27,521 nucleotides of DNA from Akkermansiaceae bacterium UBA1506 (GCA_002323995.1 DCQY01000134.1:1-27521), one strand, 5' to 3'. Counted from the stretch's first letter, positions 8,232 through 17,100 are shown. The notes: a model not told the origin generated them from the sequence alone. Made by a program: numbers and translations.

Positions 8232-8247
8232 GGAGGTTACGCCCTCC
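8232..8247 (-). promoter_or_regulatory. Small leader hairpin containing GGAGG before the photolyase-like gene
   Basis: On the minus strand the leader reads GGAGG, GCGTAA, CCTCC, then TAGA and the ATG. The 5-bp stem would hide the only Shine-Dalgarno-like sequence, which is also 15 nt from the ATG, too far for a normal site. It may be a translational switch or chance. Confidence 0.25.
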
Positions 8248-8319
8248 GGTAACTCGCGGTTGGGCCTTCTCACCAACCTCAAGCTGCATTCTGACTGAAC
8301 CAGCCAGGTCAACGTCAAG

Positions 8320-10194
8320 TTAACGAATCACCTCAATTGTATCCACTTCGACCGGCGTGCCCCTCGTACCACTGAGACCAACCTCCAGCGACTTAATCGT
8401 TCCATCCCAGGCTGCATTGCTGTTCAGTGGAATCAACAACTCGGCGTATTCATCCGCTGAAGGAACGGTTATTACATCACCCAGTGACTTGCCGTTGGCA
8501 AACGCCTCCACCTTAATATCACGCTCCGCACGGATCCTGATCAACAAATTGCGGTCGTCACTACCAGCAGTGAGACTTAACCCGTCACGCATCAGCTTGC
8601 TCTTTTTTCCAACGGAGAATCCTAGAGTACCCTGAAAACCGGCGATATTGTCAGCGATACCTTTACCGAGCCAACCTTCGGTTTGCCAGCCACCACAGTC
8701 AAACTCATAAGCGAGACGACCATCCCTCGGATCACGCCCATTGATCTCTTCCCACTTGTCGGAAAGTCCATCACCATCGCTGTCGGGGCGATTGATTTCA
8801 TATTCAGGATTCACCCCTCGTCCACCCTGCCAATCATCTCCGTTGTGGCGCAATGCCTCCGGAGTCTCTTCCGCTTCACCAGCATCACCCGCAGCAAGCC
8901 AGTCGTCGAGCAAGTGACGGTGGAGTTGCACCTCCTTCTGATACTTGGGATCGTTGATCAAATTGTGAACCTGCGCTGGGTCATTGACGACATCATAGAA
9001 CTCTTCCTCAGGGCGCTCCCCAAAGTAAATCCGAGTGAGATCCTCTGAGAGTTCACCAGATGCATAAAGCTCCTTGAGATTCTTGAGATATTCCTGACTA
9101 TCCCGGTACTGCGGCTGCAGCAGAACACGGTCAAGTTTATAGTTTCGCGTGTAACGAAACTGGTCGGTCCGAATGGTGCGAACCCGATCAATTGTATGAT
9201 CGAGACGATCTTTCGCAGAAGCGACCCACTTGCGAGGTTCAAAGTCATCTGCAAATAGATCCTGGCCTTCATACCAATCAGGAATCTCAATGCCGGCCCA
9301 AGCGAGTGTAGTGGCTGACAAATCAAGCATATCGACCAAGTCGTTGCGCTGTCCTTGCTTCGGCACCCAGCTTTCTGGCCCCATCACGACAAAGGGTACG
9401 TGTAACCCGCCTTCAGTCGGCATCTGCTTATGGCGTACAAGGTGGTTAGCGCCGTGGTCAGAAAAGTAAACGATGATCGTGTTTTCAGCCAAACTGGAGT
9501 CTTTAAGGCCAGCCAGAATTTCACCGATGAGATCGTCGTCGGTTCGTATGGAATCGCAGTGTTCCGCCACGACTTCGCGGTAGAGTTGGTTCTGCGGATA
9601 GTCTGCCGGCACCGTCACGGAAGCCGGGTCGGTTTTACGATCCTCTGGGAATTTGGTTGTATTGTTTTTCCCACCTTTAGTCTGAATTTGAAGAAAGAAC
9701 GGCTGGTGCTGCTCCAATACATCCCAACTATCCGCCTTACCTTTCATCTCGAGCTTGGAATAGGTCGCCTTCTCATCCCATACAAAGTTGTAGTCCGTCT
9801 TGCCGTGATTGTAGGTCGTATAACCATTCTGCATCATGATCTGGGGAAGTAGCTTTATCCCCTCAGGTAGGTAAATTTGGGCATCCGGAGCGCGGGAAGA
9901 ACGATGCTCGTGCGCTCCGAATCGAATCTGGTTTCTACCCCCCATCATGGCAGAACGGCAGGCGGAACAAACCGGCGCGGGAACATAGGCGCGATTAAAC
10001 TGAACTCCTGCAGCAGCGATAGAATCAATATTCGGGGTAGCATTACGGTTCGCCTCGTAACCATAACATCCCATCCAGGGGGAAGTATCTTCCGCAAAGA
10101 TCCAGACGATATTCGGTCGGTCTTTCGCAATCGTCGCAAGAGGTGCGCTGACCCAACAAAAGATGGCAATTAAGATAACAAAGGGATTTTTCAT
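8320..10194 (-). CDS. Secreted sulfatase with CSACR motif, calcium-binding loop and C-terminal beta domain
   Basis: A 624-residue sulfatase from the ATG at 10194, chosen over an in-frame upstream ATG (10236) because it starts the signal peptide (residues 1-23, ending LATIA) and has GAGGGT upstream. The first metal pair is E35-D36 (FAEDTSP) rather than DD. The formylglycine site is C76 in C-S-A-C-R: alanine replaces proline and a second cysteine, C79, lies inside the motif. The GKWH element is replaced by GKTDYNF (K132, D134). FYDVVNDPAQVHNL is the usual C-terminal subdomain. Residues 471-490 (DSDGDGLSDKWEEINGRDP) form a calcium-binding loop of thrombospondin-3/EF-hand type, followed by a ~125-residue beta-rich region that may bind sugar. 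It resembles the sulfatase at 24703 more than its array neighbours. Possible heparan N-sulfatase-like relative; substrate unknown. Confidence 0.93.
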   Translation of the reverse strand: MKNPFVILIAIFCWVSAPLATIAKDRPNIVWIFAEDTSPWMGCYGYEANRNATPNIDSIAAAGVQFNRAYVPAPVCSACRSAMMGGRNQIRFGAHEHRSSRAPDAQIYLPEGIKLLPQIMMQNGYTTYNHGKTDYNFVWDEKATYSKLEMKGKADSWDVLEQHQPFFLQIQTKGGKNNTTKFPEDRKTDPASVTVPADYPQNQLYREVVAEHCDSIRTDDDLIGEILAGLKDSSLAENTIIVYFSDHGANHLVRHKQMPTEGGLHVPFVVMGPESWVPKQGQRNDLVDMLDLSATTLAWAGIEIPDWYEGQDLFADDFEPRKWVASAKDRLDHTIDRVRTIRTDQFRYTRNYKLDRVLLQPQYRDSQEYLKNLKELYASGELSEDLTRIYFGERPEEEFYDVVNDPAQVHNLINDPKYQKEVQLHRHLLDDWLAAGDAGEAEETPEALRHNGDDWQGGRGVNPEYEINRPDSDGDGLSDKWEEINGRDPRDGRLAYEFDCGGWQTEGWLGKGIADNIAGFQGTLGFSVGKKSKLMRDGLSLTAGSDDRNLLIRIRAERDIKVEAFANGKSLGDVITVPSADEYAELLIPLNSNAAWDGTIKSLEVGLSGTRGTPVEVDTIEVIR

Positions 10195-10249
10195 GATTAC
10201 CCTCAGGAAGCCTGATTTCTCTCGCAGAATCAACAACGCATACTGACCG

Positions 10250-10263
10250 AATTGCGCCGCAAT
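10250..10263. promoter_or_regulatory. AATTGCGCCGCAAT palindromic element, candidate operator
   Basis: ATTGCG-C-CGCAAT is a 13-bp inverted repeat, 56-69 nt before the start of the sulfatase at 10194. It is the most symmetrical of the TTGCG/CGCAA sites found ahead of several genes here. It lies only 4 bp past the stop of the preceding sulfatase gene. Confidence 0.3.
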
Positions 10264-10267
10264 GCTA

Positions 10268-12457
10268 TCACTCAGAGAATTTCAAGGTTGGCCCCACCGG
10301 CAGACGATGGCGCCAGTAGTCCGGCGAAGCTTCAAACCAGGTCGGAACCGGCACTTCTCTACCTTCCTTGAGAAACACACTGCGCACTATCTCAACCAAG
10401 GGATGCGTCACGGGCGAGAGTCCGTCGTAACTGGCAGGATCGTGAATATGATCACCGTCTCGGTTTGCAGTGGTCATCGTGAGACGGTAAGTCTTGCCCG
10501 ATCGCAGTTTTATTGCACCCTCGAGAGGAACATAACGAAACTCGCCGAGCAGTTCACCCGGCGCTTCCGGCGTGAGGAGCACCTCCGCGATTATCTGACC
10601 ACGCTCAGCCAATCTTATCGCATGGCTGGCAGCCAGTCCGCGCCCGTTGGCTCCCGCGAAGCTCGGACGCTCGGTGATCCAGTCGGTCGGTGCTTCATCC
10701 GCTTCTCGGATCGGTGAGTCGTTAGCATGATCGTCCCACATCCCGAGTTGAGTGACACTGAGAGATTCCCGAACTTGAAATTCAAATCCAACTTCACCGT
10801 TTAAGTCGTTGCGAAGATTGTGCCAACCATCGTCCTGAAGCAGCACCCTATTTACAGCACTACCTAAATCGCGGGCGTGCCCCACATTTCGAAGTCTCAG
10901 CGCCTCCTCGGCTAACTCCCTAACCCGAACCTCGTTCTCCGGATTGCGAAAGTCTTCCGATTCAGTCACATCAAAATCAAGCCGATGATACTTCTCAACG
11001 GTGACAGCCCCGGCCGCTCCCTTACCAATGGCCGGCTCACCTAGACCGCCATTGATAATGATCTTATGGGCTCCCTCTCGCAATGACATCGCATCATTGC
11101 TGTAAGGCTTGCCAAGATGGCAGAACTTGAGTCGTGGCCGGAGATCGTCTCCTTCCGCTTCACCAGTCCAGTGATCCCAGACATTGTAACTGTCACGAGC
11201 ATCGTTTTCTGTCAGAGGATGATCTAGTAAATGGGCAAAGGTGGCGAAGAGATCGGTCAGGGCGAAGTGAGTGCGGTTGATCTCCCCCCCCTCGAAGCGA
11301 CCCTTCCAGTAGAGCAAAAACGGAATTCGCAGACCACCTTCAGTGATGCTCGCCTTTTTGCCCATCAAGCCCCCGGATTGATAATTCACCGCCACCTTCT
11401 CACCTTCGTTGGGACCGTTGTCGCTTGTAAAGATGACGATGGTGTTGTCGATCAACTTATGGCCCGGATTCCGCGGGTCGTCGAGACTCTCCAATAATTT
11501 AACGACTCGCCCAAAAGCCAGGTCGTTCTCGAGTACCATATCGCCGCGCTCCCCCGCAGGGCTGCCGTCGCTCAAAAGGGCGGCTCCCTTAACCGGTCGT
11601 CCCTGAAAAGTTTCCGGAACGTAATAGCGTCCTTCTTCTCCGAGATTCTGATGATTGGCATTAGGGACGTAGTAGAGAAAAAACGGGGCCCTGCTCGAGG
11701 CCTTCCGCTTCAGGATCGCCTCTACCTCACTCAAGTAAGTTTCGCCGATGTGGGTCAGGTCCCAGGAAGGATCAGCAAGCACTTTTCCGGCGTGCCTGTT
11801 CCATCCACCCATGACCATCTGCTTGCGATCGGTCAACTCCCAGCGGTCATCTCGAATCAGGATACGTGGCTCGGTGTCGAGCGCATCCTCGATGTTTCCG
11901 GGAACGCCAAGGAATTCATCAAAACCTTGGTGAGTGGGGCCATCGAGAAGCGGTTTGGTGAAGTCGACATCCTGATGGTAATAATCCCGTGCCGGCTGCC
12001 CTTTACCGTTGTCGAACGCCATCCCGACGTGATACTTCCCAACGCATGCGGTTTCGTAGCCGTTTGCCTGCAGCATCTCCGGCAGGGTGACTAACTCCGG
12101 TTGAATCATCGGTAGATTAGGCCCATGTGGCAACCAACCCTGGCGCTTCAGATAGGGACGATGGCCAAACCGCCCCGTCATCAAGGAATAACGGGAGGTC
12201 GAACACATCGACCCCCCAGCATGCGCATCCATGAAGATCATCGAGCGCTTTGCAAAGGCTTCCAGGTTTGGTGTCACCTGGGTCAGTTTAATTGGCGCGC
12301 TTCTTTCGGAGAGCGACTTTCCCAGGTAAGCGCTCGTATCGCCGATGCCCATATCATCCACCATCATGAGGACGATGTTAGGGCGTAAGTCAGTTGCAGC
12401 AGCGCTACTTAAACCGCAGAATAAGCTCAGGAGTTTGAGTTTTATGAGGGATCTCAT
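10268..12457 (-). CDS. Secreted sulfatase with atypical CSTSR maturation motif and DUF4082-like C-terminal domain
   Basis: At 729 residues this is the largest sulfatase here. Residues 1-21 form a signal peptide (ending SSAAAT). Metal ligands D34 and D35 are in MVDDMGIGD. The formylglycine candidate C85 sits in C-S-T-S-R, with threonine (T87) where proline or alanine is expected; codons TGT TCG ACC TCC CGT are clear in the sequence. GKYHVGM and TSDNGPNEG give the other active-site elements, so the core looks intact. Residues from about 542 to the end form an extra domain with VTQLGMWDD and GEFRYVPLEGAIKLRSGKTYRLT, resembling DUF4082-type beta-sandwich modules that may bind carbohydrate. Upstream and downstream genes are sulfatases on the same strand (gaps of 121 and 73 bp). 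Activity depends on whether the maturase accepts threonine at +2. Confidence 0.93.
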   Translation of the reverse strand: MRSLIKLKLLSLFCGLSSAAATDLRPNIVLMMVDDMGIGDTSAYLGKSLSERSAPIKLTQVTPNLEAFAKRSMIFMDAHAGGSMCSTSRYSLMTGRFGHRPYLKRQGWLPHGPNLPMIQPELVTLPEMLQANGYETACVGKYHVGMAFDNGKGQPARDYYHQDVDFTKPLLDGPTHQGFDEFLGVPGNIEDALDTEPRILIRDDRWELTDRKQMVMGGWNRHAGKVLADPSWDLTHIGETYLSEVEAILKRKASSRAPFFLYYVPNANHQNLGEEGRYYVPETFQGRPVKGAALLSDGSPAGERGDMVLENDLAFGRVVKLLESLDDPRNPGHKLIDNTIVIFTSDNGPNEGEKVAVNYQSGGLMGKKASITEGGLRIPFLLYWKGRFEGGEINRTHFALTDLFATFAHLLDHPLTENDARDSYNVWDHWTGEAEGDDLRPRLKFCHLGKPYSNDAMSLREGAHKIIINGGLGEPAIGKGAAGAVTVEKYHRLDFDVTESEDFRNPENEVRVRELAEEALRLRNVGHARDLGSAVNRVLLQDDGWHNLRNDLNGEVGFEFQVRESLSVTQLGMWDDHANDSPIREADEAPTDWITERPSFAGANGRGLAASHAIRLAERGQIIAEVLLTPEAPGELLGEFRYVPLEGAIKLRSGKTYRLTMTTANRDGDHIHDPASYDGLSPVTHPLVEIVRSVFLKEGREVPVPTWFEASPDYWRHRLPVGPTLKFSE

Positions 12458-12521
12458 TTAATATTCAAAGCCACAAAGAACGAGTATCTAGCCAACAGAG
12501 TTAAGCCTGAAGAAATCCCCC

Positions 12522-12528
12522 ATTGCGC
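12522..12528. promoter_or_regulatory. ATTGCGC element upstream of a sulfatase gene
   Basis: CATTGCGCCAAG lies 65 nt before the start of the sulfatase at 12457, in the 121-bp gap between two array genes. It is one of the recurring TTGCG/CGCAA sites. The rest of this gap shows no terminator. Confidence 0.2.
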
Positions 12529-12578
12529 CAAGCCACGCGTTCTGGAAGAGGCGCCTTTGGAGAAAGAATCGAACCATA

Positions 12579-13976
12579 CTAAAGCGATGCCCGCCATTCG
12601 AGTAGAACCTTTTTCATCTCAGCCACCCGCTCTGGATTTTTCGACGCAAGGTCATTCACTTCACCTGGATCCTCAACCAGATTGAAGAGTTGAGTGCCAC
12701 TGCCATCATCATTGGTCAGCAACTTCCAGTCGCCGTCACGCATTGCATTGGTGGGACTTTCGAAATCGGGATTACCGGGACGAAGGATCCCGGGATTCCC
12801 TCCATATTCCAAAAACACCGGAGAAGTTCGGTCCTGCGCCTCCCCGGTCAGTGCCGCACTCATGTCCTCACCGTCGAACTTCCATCCAGCAGGAGCTGAA
12901 ATACCAGTGAGGGTCATCAGGGAAGGGAACAGATCTACCGCAGCAACCACTGATGTTTTATTGGTCTGCCCTCCTCTGATCCCAGCAGGCCAGCGAATGA
13001 TAAACGGCATGCGAATGCCACCCTCATACAGACACCACTTACGACCAAAAAACGGGCCTGTGTAACCAGGAGGATCAAACCCCTCTTTGTAATAGCGGGG
13101 CCAATCGGTCGGCCCATTATCACTCGTGAAGATCACGATGGTGTTCTCAGCCACCTCGTGCTCCTCGAGAGCATCCAAAAGGCGGCCGATCTGGACATCC
13201 ATGTTATCGAGCACAGCGAGAAAGGCCTGAAGGAACGGATTCTCACTATAGGTTTCATACTTGGCGAGATTCTCTTCAGTCGCTACGTGCTTATCATGCA
13301 CATCATTGGGAAAGACGTGGATGTAGAATGAATTTTCCTTGTTTCGTCTGATGAAGTCGATGGCATGGTCCACATAAATGCCGGTGGTCTCATGTTTCTC
13401 GATAAACCGAAGGTTGCCATGTCCCAACTTGGCACTCATCCCATTGAGCCCTTTCTTTTCCCAAAGGAGACGATCTCCGAGCCCTTCAAAGGAAACAAGC
13501 GATTCATCAAATCCATATTCCTGAGGCAAGGGAGCGATCACATCGCGACCGCCGCCCATGTGCCATTTTCCGAAATGAGCCGTCACATAACCGTCTGCCT
13601 GGAAAGCCTTTGCCATGGTCTCAACATCAGGGTCGAGAAAGTCGACCATGTTGCGCTCTTTATTCTGCTTCTTTGCGGCAAAGTGCCCCCAAACTTGGTG
13701 ACGGCCCGGAGCCTGACCGGTATTTAAAGCCACTCGTGATGGCGAGCAGATCGGCGAGTTGGTATAGTAATTAGTGAGCTTAAGCCCTTCATCCGCAAGT
13801 CGATCAATGTTCGGTGTCTTGATTGCTGGATTGCCGAAACAAGAAGGGTCGGCATAACCCATATCATCTATATAAAGAATAACGACATTGGGATGCTCGC
13901 TGGCAGACGAAACTGTTGCAGAGCCTAGGGCAAAACCTAAGATTACGAACGTCAAAAGGAAATTTTTAGGATTCAT
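12579..13976 (-). CDS. Secreted sulfatase, arylsulfatase A-like (CSPSR)
   Basis: A 465-residue sulfatase with all canonical elements. The signal peptide covers about residues 1-26 (ending TVSSAS). D37 and D38 lie in YIDDMGYADPSCFG, the formylglycine cysteine is C77 in C-S-P-S-R, and GKWHMGGG, VFPNDVHDKH and TSDNGPTDWP follow in order. The C-terminal part has LFNLVEDPGEVNDLASKNP and ends with an alpha helix. The GCFGN/SCFGNP segment after the metal pair and the compact length are typical of arylsulfatase A/GALNS-like enzymes, but I cannot assign a substrate. It is the third of seven tandem sulfatases when read from the 8320 end. No Shine-Dalgarno sequence or TTGCG element is seen upstream of its ATG. 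Confidence 0.95.
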   Translation of the reverse strand: MNPKNFLLTFVILGFALGSATVSSASEHPNVVILYIDDMGYADPSCFGNPAIKTPNIDRLADEGLKLTNYYTNSPICSPSRVALNTGQAPGRHQVWGHFAAKKQNKERNMVDFLDPDVETMAKAFQADGYVTAHFGKWHMGGGRDVIAPLPQEYGFDESLVSFEGLGDRLLWEKKGLNGMSAKLGHGNLRFIEKHETTGIYVDHAIDFIRRNKENSFYIHVFPNDVHDKHVATEENLAKYETYSENPFLQAFLAVLDNMDVQIGRLLDALEEHEVAENTIVIFTSDNGPTDWPRYYKEGFDPPGYTGPFFGRKWCLYEGGIRMPFIIRWPAGIRGGQTNKTSVVAAVDLFPSLMTLTGISAPAGWKFDGEDMSAALTGEAQDRTSPVFLEYGGNPGILRPGNPDFESPTNAMRDGDWKLLTNDDGSGTQLFNLVEDPGEVNDLASKNPERVAEMKKVLLEWRASL

Positions 13977-14046
13977 ACGAACAACATTCTACTAATCCCT
14001 TATTCCTTGTTCTAGGTTCTTTTGCCAACGAATTTGGAGAGATGCG

Positions 14047-15588
14047 TCATACTCCGTCACTCCCCACGTAGGGGGGCTGCGTCTTCTGCTTTTCTGGAAG
14101 ATAGGGGCGAGCGGTCCGCCAGTCGGCATAAGCCTTGTGCAAACTCTCCACTTTTTCAGGCATTTGCTTAGCGAGGTCATTCAACTCAGTGGGGTCGTTG
14201 GCCATATTAAATAGTTTCCAGTCCTTATCTTCTTTCACCAACTTCCAATCGCCCTGACGAATGGCCCGCTTGTTCTCGGTCCAACCAGTGATGAGAATCT
14301 TATGATGGGGGCGCTTTTTACCCTCGAAGAGAGGCACCAAGCTCAAACCATCAAGTTCTGGAGTCGGCTTGCTATCTTGAGTCTTTGGATATTCCGCTTC
14401 AGCAATCTCGAGAAAGGTTGGCATGAAGTCTACCAGATGTGCAACCTCATGACAGATCTGATTCGGTTTAATCACAGCCGGCCAGTGAGCCAACAGGTGG
14501 GTACGAGCCCCGCCTTCGTGACCGGCTTGCTTGAAACGACGAAACGGCGTTCCGCTTACCATACCCCAGACGGCGTGAGGGCTGCGCCACGATTCCGGAT
14601 CAGTAGGGTGAAGCCAGTTCTTAGTTTTCCCAGGAATCCCGCAACCACCGTTGTCAGAGAGGAAAAGGATCAGCGTGTTGTTGAGTTCCCCTTGCGCTTC
14701 GATCTCGTCAATGATGCGACCGATGTTGCGATCGAGGCAATGCACCATCGCGGCGAACCCGACCGCTTCCTCGATACGCCTTTTTTTGTCCTCTTCGCTG
14801 ACTTCCTCCCAGGGTTGGTACACATCCCCCCTCACGCCGACCAGAGGAGGCATAACCACACTCTCTGCAATGAGGCCCATCTCCTTTTGCTTTTTAAAAC
14901 GGTTCTCCCGAATCACATCCCAACCAACGTCGTAAAGCTTCTCAAACTTCTCATAGTCTTCCGGTAAAGCCTGAAGAGGATAGTGAGCCGACTCGTATGG
15001 CAGGAAGAGAAAAAAAGGATTGTCGTCATCCTTAATCTCCCTAAGGAAACCGAGGGCTGCATCGGTGTATGCGTTTGTTTTATAATAGGGTTTAGACGTT
15101 CCCGCTTCGATTTCCTTCTGGGTGAGTAACTTATCATCTAGGTAAATCTCTACCGGCTCGTAGGAGAAAAAATTTCCGCACCCACCGTAGTGGCAGAAAG
15201 ACTTGTCGAAACTGTTCATCGCTGTGAGTCGCTCCAGCGGCACCCATGAATCAAAGTGCTCCTTTCCAGAGTAGAGCGTAGTGTAGCCCGCATCGCGAAG
15301 TAGGCCGCCCATGGACTGACACTCCGGTCCGCCCAGTAATGTTCCCGTCAACATCGACGATCGGGTCGGATTACACTTCGCCATGTTGTAGCCTTGGGAA
15401 AAGCGCATCCCATTAGCCGCAAGCTTATCAAGATTAGGCGTTTCGATTTCTGCTCCGAAACAACCGATATCAGCAAAGCCGATATCATCACCTATGATGA
15501 GGACGATATTAGGACGTTCGCTTGCCTGGCTAAAGCCTGCAAGCGACACCACAAAGACAAGGGTAAGCAATAAGGACTTTGGTGTCAT
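14047..15588 (-). CDS. Secreted sulfatase (CNPTR, GKEH variant)
   Basis: A 513-residue sulfatase with a signal peptide (about 1-23, ending FSQASE region). D34 and D35 are in IGDDIGFADIGCFG, and the formylglycine site is C72 in C-N-P-T-R, which is canonical. The normal GKWH element reads SGKEHFDSW, keeping lysine and histidine but with glutamate between them. LPYESAHYPLQ and LSDNGGCG supply the remaining site. GCGNFFSYEPVEIYLDD is an insertion typical of the subgroup. The C-terminus has the LFNMANDPTELNDLAKQMP segment and a tail rich in proline (RPYLPEKQKTQPPY). It is separated by 70 bp from the next gene downstream and 63 bp from the one upstream. Substrate unknown; exolytic action on a sulfated oligosaccharide is inferred from family behaviour. 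Confidence 0.94.
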   Translation of the reverse strand: MTPKSLLLTLVFVVSLAGFSQASERPNIVLIIGDDIGFADIGCFGAEIETPNLDKLAANGMRFSQGYNMAKCNPTRSSMLTGTLLGGPECQSMGGLLRDAGYTTLYSGKEHFDSWVPLERLTAMNSFDKSFCHYGGCGNFFSYEPVEIYLDDKLLTQKEIEAGTSKPYYKTNAYTDAALGFLREIKDDDNPFFLFLPYESAHYPLQALPEDYEKFEKLYDVGWDVIRENRFKKQKEMGLIAESVVMPPLVGVRGDVYQPWEEVSEEDKKRRIEEAVGFAAMVHCLDRNIGRIIDEIEAQGELNNTLILFLSDNGGCGIPGKTKNWLHPTDPESWRSPHAVWGMVSGTPFRRFKQAGHEGGARTHLLAHWPAVIKPNQICHEVAHLVDFMPTFLEIAEAEYPKTQDSKPTPELDGLSLVPLFEGKKRPHHKILITGWTENKRAIRQGDWKLVKEDKDWKLFNMANDPTELNDLAKQMPEKVESLHKAYADWRTARPYLPEKQKTQPPYVGSDGV

Positions 15589-15633
15589 GCGACACTCTTA
15601 CTACCTCCAAAACAGAGTGGCCACCGCGTTCTT

Positions 15634-15646
15634 CGCAAAACCGCAA
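15634..15646. promoter_or_regulatory. Tandem CGCAA element upstream of a sulfatase gene
   Basis: CGCAAAACCGCAA carries two CGCAA copies 8 bp apart, 46-58 nt before the start of the sulfatase at 15588. Read on the gene strand these are TTGCG repeats. Grouped with the other TTGCG/CGCAA sites by sequence and position only. Confidence 0.2.
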
Positions 15647-15651
15647 CACCC

Positions 15652-17100
15652 TCAATAATCCGCACCGCTATCGCTAGCGTCGACCGAGGCTTTCCAGCGA
15701 GTCCACGCTTCTACCATACTCTGGAGACGTTCAGGATTCTTCGCGGCCAAGTCTGTAGTTTCTCCCGGATCAGAAGACAGGTCATAGAGTTTCCAACTTC
15801 CTCCGCCCCCCTTTCGGTAGGCCTTCATCATTCCGTCGTGCCACGCTGCCTGACCCTTATGATGAAATCCCAGCGGCATCGGGCGTTTCTTCATTTTACC
15901 ATGAATTAGAGGCATTAAGCTGACGCCATCAAGGGGACGGTCATCTGGCATCTCAACACCGACAATCTCAAGGATGGTAGGAAAATAGTCCACCGTACAA
16001 GTCGCCATACCACTGGTAGAGCCCGGCTCAATCTTCGCTGGCCACTCGATGAGGCTCGGTACTCGCACCCCACCTTCATAGAGGCTGCGCTTGCGGCCAC
16101 GAAACTGGCCTTGCAGTCCGGGATCACCATCCTTTCCTTCCGGTCCATTGTCGGAACAAAAGGTGATCACTGTATTCTCCGCAATCCCCTGCTCGCGCAA
16201 CTGAGTTCGCAGATTTCCCACAGCCCGGTCGAGCGCAGTGACGCAACCGTTGTAATTCTTCTGAAAGTCGGAGTTCTTGCCGTCTTCGTAGGAATTCGCA
16301 TCCTCTTCACTCGCCACTACAGGAAGGTGCGGCGCGTGAAACCAGACAATGGCAAGAAAGGGGTTCTCCTGATTTTCACTGATAAACTCAAGAGCGCGAT
16401 CCATGATGAGCTTGGAGTCATCGCCCAACAATTCATCCGCCTTCGGATCCACCATCTCGTCTTGGCCGGTCCAGTAGTGAGTTCCGTAAGACTCCTTCTG
16501 GGCGTTCGCGGGAATAAAATTCCATCCCTGACGCGAAGCGTTGGTGAAGGACTTAGCGTCTCCCCCGACCGGTTTCCACATCGCATCGTAAGTCGGTGTC
16601 TTCGCTTCAGTCGCGAATGTCGTATCAACTTCGTGACTCCAAGGCGGCGAAAAGTTTTCCTTTCCGCCCGGTCCACCGCGGTTCCCCTCTTCTACCGTCG
16701 TTGTCAGGGTTCCCATATGCCACTTCCCGAAGTGGCCCGTTGCATAACCCTTGGACTTAAGTGCTTCATAGAGAGTGTATTCCTCATCGCGCAGGTGACC
16801 TTGGTTCGCTGTGTAAACTCCGGTTCGATCATGATGCCGACCGGTCACCACTGACGCCCTCGTCGGTGAACACACTGGCGCCTGAGCGTAGAAGCGGGTC
16901 AGCTTCAGGCCATTCGCCGCCATTTCGTCAAGGTAAGGCGTGCGAATATGGGTAGCGCCGTTAAATCCCACATCCCCCCAACCGAGGTCGTCGCACATAA
17001 TGATGACGAAATTGGGTTTGTCGGTATCCGCCTGAGCCAATGAAAAAACGACTCCAGCTGAAAACGCAAAATAAAGGAAAATAAGACGAGAGAATTTCAT
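15652..17100 (-). CDS. Secreted sulfatase (CSPTR)
   Basis: A 482-residue sulfatase from the ATG at 17100. An in-frame start 120 nt further upstream (17220) lies inside the preceding gene and would add a 40-residue non-signal leader, so I reject it. The signal peptide covers about 1-24 (ending SLAQAD). D37-D38 lie in MCDDLGWGDVGFNG, the formylglycine cysteine is C77 in C-S-P-T-R, followed by GKWHMGT, FHAPHLPV and CSDNGPEGKDG. The C-terminal part has LYDLSSDPGETTDLAAKNP. The element FNGATHIRTPYLD is common among arylsulfatase-like enzymes of marine PVC bacteria. Only 19 bp separate it from the upstream sulfatase, so the two are almost certainly co-transcribed. Substrate unknown. Confidence 0.94.
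   Translation of the reverse strand: MKFSRLIFLYFAFSAGVVFSLAQADTDKPNFVIIMCDDLGWGDVGFNGATHIRTPYLDEMAANGLKLTRFYAQAPVCSPTRASVVTGRHHDRTGVYTANQGHLRDEEYTLYEALKSKGYATGHFGKWHMGTLTTTVEEGNRGGPGGKENFSPPWSHEVDTTFATEAKTPTYDAMWKPVGGDAKSFTNASRQGWNFIPANAQKESYGTHYWTGQDEMVDPKADELLGDDSKLIMDRALEFISENQENPFLAIVWFHAPHLPVVASEEDANSYEDGKNSDFQKNYNGCVTALDRAVGNLRTQLREQGIAENTVITFCSDNGPEGKDGDPGLQGQFRGRKRSLYEGGVRVPSLIEWPAKIEPGSTSGMATCTVDYFPTILEIVGVEMPDDRPLDGVSLMPLIHGKMKKRPMPLGFHHKGQAAWHDGMMKAYRKGGGGSWKLYDLSSDPGETTDLAAKNPERLQSMVEAWTRWKASVDASDSGADY

Noticed and set aside
12560..12580. GAATCGAACC, reads as a tRNA T-loop (GGTTCGATTC) on the minus strand
   Set aside because: The flanking five bases do not pair to make a T-stem and no acceptor stem or anticodon arm can be found around it.
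16111..16854. 247-codon open frame on the plus strand
   Set aside because: Antisense to the sulfatase at 15652; arginine/valine-rich with no domain signature.
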